64,000 nucleotides of DNA, from positions 24,315,151 through 24,379,150 of the forward strand of contig CM060118.1 in assembly GCA_030522415.1 (NCBI GenBank), in the 5' to 3' direction. Position numbers and translations under genes: made by a program. The notes beneath the pieces are model-generated. The model did not search any database. It had not been told where the DNA came from and worked only from the letters and a program-made list of their open reading frames with translations. This document shows positions 57,319 through 64,000 of the stretch, piece by piece (within the stretch, counting starts at the first letter, position 1; each line of letters begins with the position of its first letter). Origin of the DNA: Channallabes apus (lineage: Eukaryota; Chordata; Actinopteri; Siluriformes; Clariidae).

Positions 57319-59109
57319 AAAAGCATATAGAGATGGTGTGAGAGCATGGCAAAATAATACAAAAATGAATAAAGTTATTCAGACACCTTTTTAATAATGG
57401 ACTTTCTTTAAAGCATTCCACTAATAAGCACTCTGACTACCTGAAACTTATGAGGCTTTTAGAAACTTTTGTCAGCCAACCACCAGAGACAGAGTCCCAA
57501 AGATTCAATGAACAAGTTTAAAAGCGTTTTTGAATGTGAATGAATTTTACATTTTCCCTCATGTACTAAAGTACAAGATAGACTAAAAAAGCATGCCATT
57601 TTAAATTGTGACCCATGGATCCTGCAGCCAGTCTGGCATCATGATGAAGGAAGGAGTACCCCAATCAGTACAGTACACCACTGGGGCTCTTATAGAGATG
57701 CAAAAAAAAAAAAAAAAGATTGAATATTCTTTGAATATGATTTACATGTAAATAAATTCTTTCAAAACAACAAAATGGATTTTCGGGTTTACTATAGGTT
57801 TACTACAGTAAGGCATCCACAGAAGCAAAAAAAAAAAAAAAAGAGTCCTTAAAGCTTCCTACTGTACTGTATATAAAGCGTCAATCTGAAACAGTCCTGC
57901 ATCCATTTTGACAGGAATAAAAGCTGAAGTACTAACCAATACACATACTGGTATGATACTGGAAGCTGGTAGGAAACCCACACAAACATGGGCACAGATT
58001 GTAACCAAAGCACAAGATCAAACTCAAAGTTAAATACCAAGTGTTGATTTAACACTTTCAGAGCTCATTTGAGGTCCAGTGGATCTATATAAAAATGTAC
58101 AGTGTTTATTCAACACTCTTTTGTTATCCCCTGGTCCAACATGCTGCACTAAAATGCTAACTGCAGAATAAAAATAAAAACAACAACAACAAAAAACTTT
58201 AACTCCCTTCGACCATACAATACACACTACGCTCTATGATAGAATGGCATAACTTTCCTTCTAAGAAAATGAATTGATGTTCAGAGACGGGCTAGTTCAT
58301 AATGTACTGTATGCTGCTGTTCTCACTGGCAAAATATGAGAATATTTTGTGAACTACTTGTTATATCTTGTATGAGTATAGTACTGTTAAAGAGACTTAA
58401 GTGCTGTAAAAAGGTCTTGGCACAGGCCTCCTAAAGTTACAATCAATCAATCAATCAAACAATCAGCTGACCTGTTTAATTAATTTGTCTATAGTACCTT
58501 AATTTGTTTTAGAGTACCCTTCTCAACAAGTAATATATCAAATATTCTAAGCAGCTGGTCACACATCTAATTGCTTTAATGAGATGGAACATCTCAGTCA
58601 TAACGTAGCTGGTTAGATTACAGACTGGTGCAATAATTGTATTAATATATATAACCATAATAATAACAGAATATAATAAAAACTGAATAATTTTTAATAG
58701 ATGAAGAGCAAATTAAAAAGCAACAGAATTAGTAGCATACCTGGGAAAAAAAAATTTAAATACTTTTTTTTTATTAATTATTTTATTATTAATTTTTTTT
58801 AGTTAATTATCCAAGCAGGTATATCATAAAGTACAAGAAGTGTTTTTAATTGTGTAGTTATACAGTTATGAGAGAAAAAAATACTTTTATTTCTCTATAT
58901 AACCCCCTAGTACAGTACACTAATACCATCAAGCACCTCTTCTGCAAATTGGTGACACGTTATTCATCGCTTTTCAAGGATTAGCCATTATACCCACTGA
59001 ATCATATGTTCACAAACATATGACCATTTAAAAATTTTAATAACTAAGAGTGTCATCAGCTAACTGTGCTTGAAGTCTAAATGGTTGTATGTATGCCTTC
59101 ATTCACGTA

Positions 59110-59285
59110 GTTTTTCCTTGCCACTGTCGCCGTCGGCTTGCTCATCAGGGACAATCTTATCATTTTGATTCATACACATTCACATTTCATACAAAATTAA
59201 ATCATTCTTTTGATTGGGTAAAGCTGCTTTGTGACAATGTCAACTGTTAAAAGCGCTATACAAATAAAGTTGAATTTAATTAAAT
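59110..59285 (+). mobile_element. fish interspersed repeat, 3' end
   Basis: TTTTTCCTTGCCACTGTCGC, AAAGCTGCTTTGTGACAATG and AAAAGCGCTATACAAATAAA form a tail common to many fish repeats. The upstream part is not recognisable. Confidence 0.6.
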
Positions 59286-59929
59286 TCACAAAAACTTTAT
59301 TACAAATAAAGAAGGCCTAGTTAGACTTGAACAGCCCTTGTACTATTACACCATAATTTCAGTTCATAATGGTTGAGCCTACTGTAAGTGAAATTACATC
59401 TCAACATAAAAATGACAAATCTACTTCTTTTACAGTAGTCAGTGTTTTAAATAAATGGTAGAATGTAGTAAATTATGAACAATACCCTTATGACTGTGAG
59501 GTTATTATCATCTTCCTCTGCTAAAATCACTGTAGTGTGCTCATTTGAGTGAAACTTTATGGAGCAGCCACACTGATAAGGCAGAATTACAGGTTGCCAG
59601 GCTTTATGAAGGCATGCCTGGGCATTTATTCAGTTACTCTGATGTAACATCAAAATGAATAGCATGGTCAGCCTAAGGGCACACTAAAAGCAGTACGGAG
59701 CTTAGCAGCGCTAAGGGTCTGCCTAGAGCCAGGATTCAGTTTCTAGACGACATCACATGTTCAATCTTTGTCTTTGTTGTAGAACAAAGCCGCCTTCATG
59801 TTTTCGGATAAGAGTGTCAATATGCTGTCGTGTAGGTGTGGAATATTTCAACACTAATGATTACTCTAAATCTGATGAATACACTAAAATCAGCCAGTAA
59901 ACACCTAAAAGAAACCTTTAAACAAGTAC

Positions 59930-60283
59930 CGCTTAATCCTGTGTTCAGGGTCGAGGGGGACCTGGAGCCTATCCCAGGAGACTTCGGGCACTAGGCGGGG
60001 TACACCCTGGACAGGGTGCCAATCCATCGCAGGGCACACACACATACACACTCACACACCCAATCACACACTACGGGCAATTTAGGAACGCCAATTAGCC
60101 TAACCTGCATATCTTTGGACTGTGGGAGGAAACCGGAGTACCCGGAGGAAACCCACCAAGCACGGGGAGAACATGCAAACTCCATGCACACAGAGACGGG
60201 AATCGAGCCTGGCCGGGGAATCGAACCCAGACCCTGGAGGTGCAAGGCGACAGTGCTAACCACTACACCACCGCGCCGCCGTC
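59930..60283 (-). mobile_element. tRNA-derived SINE-like repeat, family 1, near complete
   Basis: Minus strand. The head is at 60283-60215 (GGTGTAGTGGTTAGCACTGT and GGGTTCGATTCC on the reverse) and the body runs to CCTGAACACAGGATTAAGCG near 59935. Little degraded. Confidence 0.85.
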
Positions 60284-60469
60284 TTGATAACATGCCAAAT
60301 TTTAAAAACATCTTGCCTCTATCTAAGATAAACTGTAGCACTGCCAATACATAAATAAAATGAAACTACAAACATGAAAATACATTTTGCCATGGAAAAC
60401 ATGTTACCCTAATAACTTATAATTAATTCAATGAACTGGGAAAACTGTTACAAAACCAAAAGGTCTTAC

Positions 60470-60580
60470 ATTGGCCTGGACTATGATCAGGTAGCGCGTC
60501 CTTTCTTCATAGTTCAGTCTTTCAGCAAGGACAATGTTACCAGACAGTGTGCTAGCCACCTGGACAGTCCTGTTTGACAT
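60470..60580 (-). CDS. pcdh15: pcdh15 exon B (EC2)
   Basis: 111 bp, 37 codons, phase 0/0: [20 protein letters not shown] and [26 protein letters not shown] is the PCDH15 version of the LDRE motif in EC2. The acceptor is CTTTCTCAG and the donor is AAT|GTAAGA. The first Met is internal, not a start codon. Intron A-B is only 124 bp. Confidence 0.95.
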
Positions 60581-60704
60581 CTGAGAAAGAAACCAAGTTA
60601 AAGAAGGCAAAGCGAGAGAAGCATAGATACTGTACTGTGCTATACCTGTCAAAATGTTCTTGCACATAAGACAGAAGAATAGATAGATTTGAGCTGCACT
60701 CTAC

Positions 60705-60824
60705 CGGGTCATTGGGGTTGTACTGGATGCCGTATTCAATTTGACCATTTGGTCCGTCATCAATGTCAATGGCTCCTTTATTTTCTGAGAAACCAGTGAA
60801 GATGATGGTGCCAACTGGAGTGAG
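60705..60824 (-). CDS. pcdh15: pcdh15 exon A (EC2, start)
   Basis: 120 bp, 40 codons, phase 0/0: [20 protein letters not shown] then [29 protein letters not shown] is the DxDxGxNG calcium motif of EC2, and TPVGTxIFTGFS is diagnostic for PCDH15. EC1-EC2 is the part that grips CDH23 in the tip link. The acceptor is TGCCTTTCCAG and the donor is CCG|GTAGAG. The preceding exon (end of EC1) should lie beyond 64000. Confidence 0.96.
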
Positions 60825-61392
60825 CTGGAAAGGCAGACAAACAGAGAATGTGATCAAAAATAATGATGATTAATTTGACTAATTCAGTTATTTATTTTGT
60901 ACTTCATATATGTGCTTTGTCTATCCCAATGAATTATTTTATAACAATCTTACCACCATTTACTGTATTAATGATTTCAGCTATATGTCACATTCCTGTT
61001 ATTATTTCTAGATTTTACCTCATGTTTCAATTCACCATAAGCAATATTGACTCAACTAAATATGATCTAAACTGATTTGAAAATTGAAGGGATTTGAAAA
61101 CTGAGAATAGATACAAAAGGCTATCAAATGCTTCTTAGGCCTAAGGGTTCAAGTAATAGAAGTGCTGAGCTTGCTCTTTCCCCTCATATGTTTTTAGCAT
61201 TTTAGTATTTCTTTAACTGTAAATGTTGCTACATACATGACTATATAAATACATATAATAATACTTAAAGTACACCCATTATGCTATTTTTATATTTTAG
61301 CCATTTCCAAATGATTACAATCTGCCATTAATCAATGAAAAATATAATTTCACTTTTTATATGATCATAGTTACATTTAACATTACAGAAAA

Positions 61393-61656
61393 CAGTGGAA
61401 CCTCGGATTACGAGTAACACGGTTTACGAGTGTTCAGCAAGACGAGCAAAGATTTTAAATTAATTTTGACTTGGAAAGCGAGCATTGTCTTGGTTTAAGA
61501 GCGCCGAGAATCATGTATCACGCATGCGCTTCTTGATTTGATGCAGAGCGTCACGTGATCACAACTGAGCCAACGGTTTTTCTCTCTTTTGCGCTGCGGG
61601 TAATCATCTCCCCTGCTGGGTCTTAATGCTCGTCTCTTACTGGTATAATCAACATC

Positions 61657-61734
<78 letters not shown>

Positions 61735-61774
61735 CTCTCTCTCTCACTCTCGTCTTTACTGTGTGTCAGTGTTT

Positions 61775-61810
<36 letters not shown>

Positions 61811-62241
61811 CGTTCTCTTGCGCTGCAGAGTGTGTGTTATGCGTGTGCGCGCATAATATGACATCGCGCCGGTTCACACACTCTCTCTCTCTTTTGTCGT
61901 TAGTGTGTGTCCGTGTTTGAGTATGTGTGTTAACATAACACACACTCCGCAGCGCAAGAGAGAGAAAAACACACACACACACACACACAGCGCCTGTGTG
62001 CATAAATGGAAACAATTATCTATCGGGATTCATTTTTACTTTTTTTAAGGTAAAGTGCAGGTTAATTTGTTTTATTTTTACTTTATATTTTGTGTTAATT
62101 ATTTTTATGTATTTAATTTTTTGGGCTATGGAACGAATAATTTAAATTTCCATTATTTCTTATGGGAAGATGTGCTTTGAGTGTTTTGGAATACGAGCCC
62201 ATTTTCGGAGTGAATTATGCTCGTAATCCGAGGTTCCACTG
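61393..62241. mobile_element. non-autonomous TIR element (849 bp)
   Basis: Perfect 22-bp terminal inverted repeats beginning CAGTGGAACCTCGGATTACG and followed at the right by TA (the left flank is AA, so the TA duplication is only half preserved). Typical of a Tc1/mariner-type MITE. The interior is mostly CA/TG and CT tracts plus a further inverted repeat, without transposase. Confidence 0.8.
61659..61730. repeat. (CA)36 microsatellite
   Basis: Uninterrupted CA units inside the TIR element, followed by CT units. Confidence 0.97.
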
Positions 62242-62840
62242 TATTTTGATACTCAAGTCTTCTACAGAGATGTTCCCAGGCTCTCTGTAACAATACAAGA
62301 GGTTGGTTATGGAATGACTATATATAGTTCTACTTTCACAAGGCTATAACAATTTTTCATAATTTTCAAATAAGCATCTCCTAAAAGAAAGCTTGAACAT
62401 ATCAAAGACTTCCTGCATTTCTTTGGTAGATAACAATTATACTTATTCAGTTCATTATTGTATGATTATACAGAGCATCCATCATACATACTGTACCTTG
62501 GTATGAGCCATTATAAGAATGATAATGTAGCAGAATAAAGGCATAAATATAAACCTATCATCTATGTTACAGTAAAACCTTTTCCATTCTGCTATAGAAA
62601 AATGGCTAACACTGTGCTGTTCTGATTCAGGAATGTAACCTTGCTGTGGTAATTATTATAATCAACACACATTTTGGTAAGTAGAGCAATTATTCAAGTA
62701 TCATTTGGGTGTGACCTCATAGGTCATAGGTCACACCACATTTACACTGCTTAAAATTTCAGCACTCACAACCTAAATTACCTTCTCAGGTCTCGAACAT
62801 TATTGGAAATTTATTTTGGTAATAGATTAACTGGGATGAA

Positions 62841-62842
<2 letters not shown>

Positions 62843-62887
<45 letters not shown>
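62843..62887. repeat. (TG)n microsatellite
   Basis: Uninterrupted TG units followed by three CCGT units. Confidence 0.96.
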
Positions 62888-62889
<2 letters not shown>

Positions 62890-63065
62890 GTCCGTCCGTG
62901 TCCATGCATGGAAATCAGCTACACCATACCAGGAGCAATGAAATGTGAGAAAAGTGAGAAAAAACAGAAAAGGATTAAGAGTGCAGGTGGTAGGCGGAAA
63001 AGTCAGAATTCAGCAAGATTCCCTGAGGCCCAGTACATACAGTATATCTAGTGTGTGCATGTACA

Positions 63066-63068
<3 letters not shown>

Positions 63069-63118
<50 letters not shown>
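63069..63118. repeat. (TG)n microsatellite
   Basis: About 25 uninterrupted TG units. Confidence 0.96.
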
Positions 63119-63123
<5 letters not shown>

Positions 63124-63840
63124 GTGTCATTCTTGAGAACTCGGAAAAAACATAATATTGTGTTTTTCTGTAAAATTCAGAAATAATTAATATTTTGATT
63201 TAACCAGACCAGAAAAAGTCATTGTCTAGAACAAGGGTTCACATTTTCAAATAGATAAATAACTGATTAAAATAAATGAAAAAAAAAATCACTTATTGGG
63301 TGATAAGTAAAATAAGCACATGTTAATTAATTAACGGCTATTAAAATTATTTAAAAAAAAATTTTATCACTCATTTTTAGTTTGCTGAATTTGTGTCTTG
63401 AGCTTGAGTAAACATTTCTAAAAACATCAGACATTTCTAAAAAGTAAATAAACTCAGATAATCTTGTGGTTAACCAAAACTCCTTCATCACTCCGTTTGT
63501 TCTATAACCTGTTCAACTGCTCAAGTTCTTGTAAGTTTGATCATTTTTTATATATTGAAGGTTTGATATTGATTCTGCCGTGGTCACAACCATAACATGT
63601 CAACACTGTATGTCTTACATTATGTTACATTTGGGGTGATTTTTTTGCAAAATTTCAAGCACATTAAATATGCATTTACTGTAGCAAATTAATCTGTGAT
63701 GGTGTTGACAAATACATCCAAAGTAGTTCTTATTTTACTACTTAAAATGCTTTTCTTCAGCAATACATTAGTTTTCCTGTTAAAATAAATGTACTGCCTT
63801 GTTTAAAGCATGATTCATTGCTTTAAATAAGATTCTTAAA

Positions 63841-63960
63841 AGGGCAATTTGGGAACGCCAGTCACCCTAATCAGCATGTCTTTGGACTGTGAGAGAAAGC
63901 CATAGTACCCAGAAAACCTATCCAACACGGGGAGAACATGCAAACTCCATGCACACAGAC
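63841..63960 (-). mobile_element. SINE family 1 fragment
   Basis: AATTTGGGAACGCCAGTCAC, GTCTTTGGACTGTGAGAG and GGGGAGAACATGCAAACTCC match the middle of family 1 on the minus strand. Head and tail are missing. Confidence 0.75.
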
Positions 63961-64000
63961 CTAAGGCAATCTCCTCCTGAACGTCAGCAAGACAAATCAG

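Larger units (their letters stand above)
56651..60469 (-). other. pcdh15 intron B-C (3819 bp)
   Basis: Non-coding. It contains a GA tract (57275-57318), two A-runs near 57702 and 57828, a fish interspersed repeat end (59110-59285) and a SINE family 1 copy (59930-60283). The remainder shows nothing that I recognise. Confidence 0.82.
60825..64000 (-). other. pcdh15 intron upstream of exon A (incomplete)
   Basis: Carries a TIR element with microsatellites (61393-62241), two TG tracts and a SINE fragment at the end. No exon resembling EC1 was found. 60860-61390 and 62250-62800 show nothing recognisable. Confidence 0.75.

Noticed and set aside
60470..60580. Treating the Met at the start of pcdh15 exon B as a translation start
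   Set aside because: It directly follows a TTTCTCAG acceptor and continues EC2 from exon A in phase 0, so it is internal.
61495..62015. Open frames rich in Cys-Val or Thr-His repeats, here and at 1262, 4647, 16761 and 62803
   Set aside because: They are only CA/TG microsatellites read as codons.

Overview
The window is vertebrate, almost certainly teleost, genomic DNA. It is AT-rich and intron-dominated, full of CA/TG microsatellites, Tc1-like transposons, tRNA-derived SINE-like repeats and chromodomain Ty3/Gypsy retrotransposons. The host gene is protocadherin 15 (pcdh15) on the minus strand. Twelve consecutive coding exons (1617 bp, 539 codons) run from 60824 down to 10797 and encode most of extracellular cadherin repeat EC2, all of EC3, EC4 and EC5, and most of EC6. 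Every exon has AG/GT borders and the phases join without a break. The signal peptide, EC1 and the membrane/cytoplasmic parts lie outside the window. I cannot tell whether this is pcdh15a or pcdh15b.

Layout. 1-10796 is an intron rich in duplicated non-coding blocks, a dinucleotide tract and a long inverted-repeat element. Exon 'L' (10797-10890) is followed by a 9.3-kb intron holding SINE copies, old Tc1 remnants and a nearly complete but dead Tc1 element (14217-15835). Exons K, J and I cluster at 20187-20874. The next intron (20875-30877) carries an intact 5198-bp Ty3/Gypsy element ('E1', 24456-29653). Exon H (30878-31027) is followed by an intron with a shortened chimeric Gypsy element ('E3', 32960-36439) and another Tc1 remnant. 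Exons G, F, E and D follow at 38705-45452. The 11-kb intron 45453-56479 holds SINEs, a hAT-like MITE and a second intact Gypsy element ('E2', 49701-54860). Exons C, B and A follow. The window ends in an intron with a TIR element full of microsatellites.

The most notable system is in E1 and E2. Both look like Tf1/sushi-type chromoviruses: LTR pairs with no difference seen by eye, perfect 5-bp target duplications, an intact gag, and an intact pol in the -1 frame behind an in-register GGGAAAY slippery heptamer. Neither has a tRNA primer site. Instead an 11-nt sequence beginning just after the LTR is perfectly complementary to an 11-nt sequence inside the LTR, 31 nt downstream of the TATA-like box, where transcription should start. 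This is the geometry of Tf1 self-priming. The primer site overlaps the gag AUG. The one base pair that differs between E1 and E2 is a compensated change that falls at a synonymous position of gag codon 2. E3 is different: it has a tRNA-Ile-type primer site, a single open frame joining Gag to the non-catalytic ends of integrase, and a left end made of an inverted, diverged piece of its own LTR.

E1, E2 and E3 all lie antisense to pcdh15. The window shows no other protein-coding host gene that I can support.
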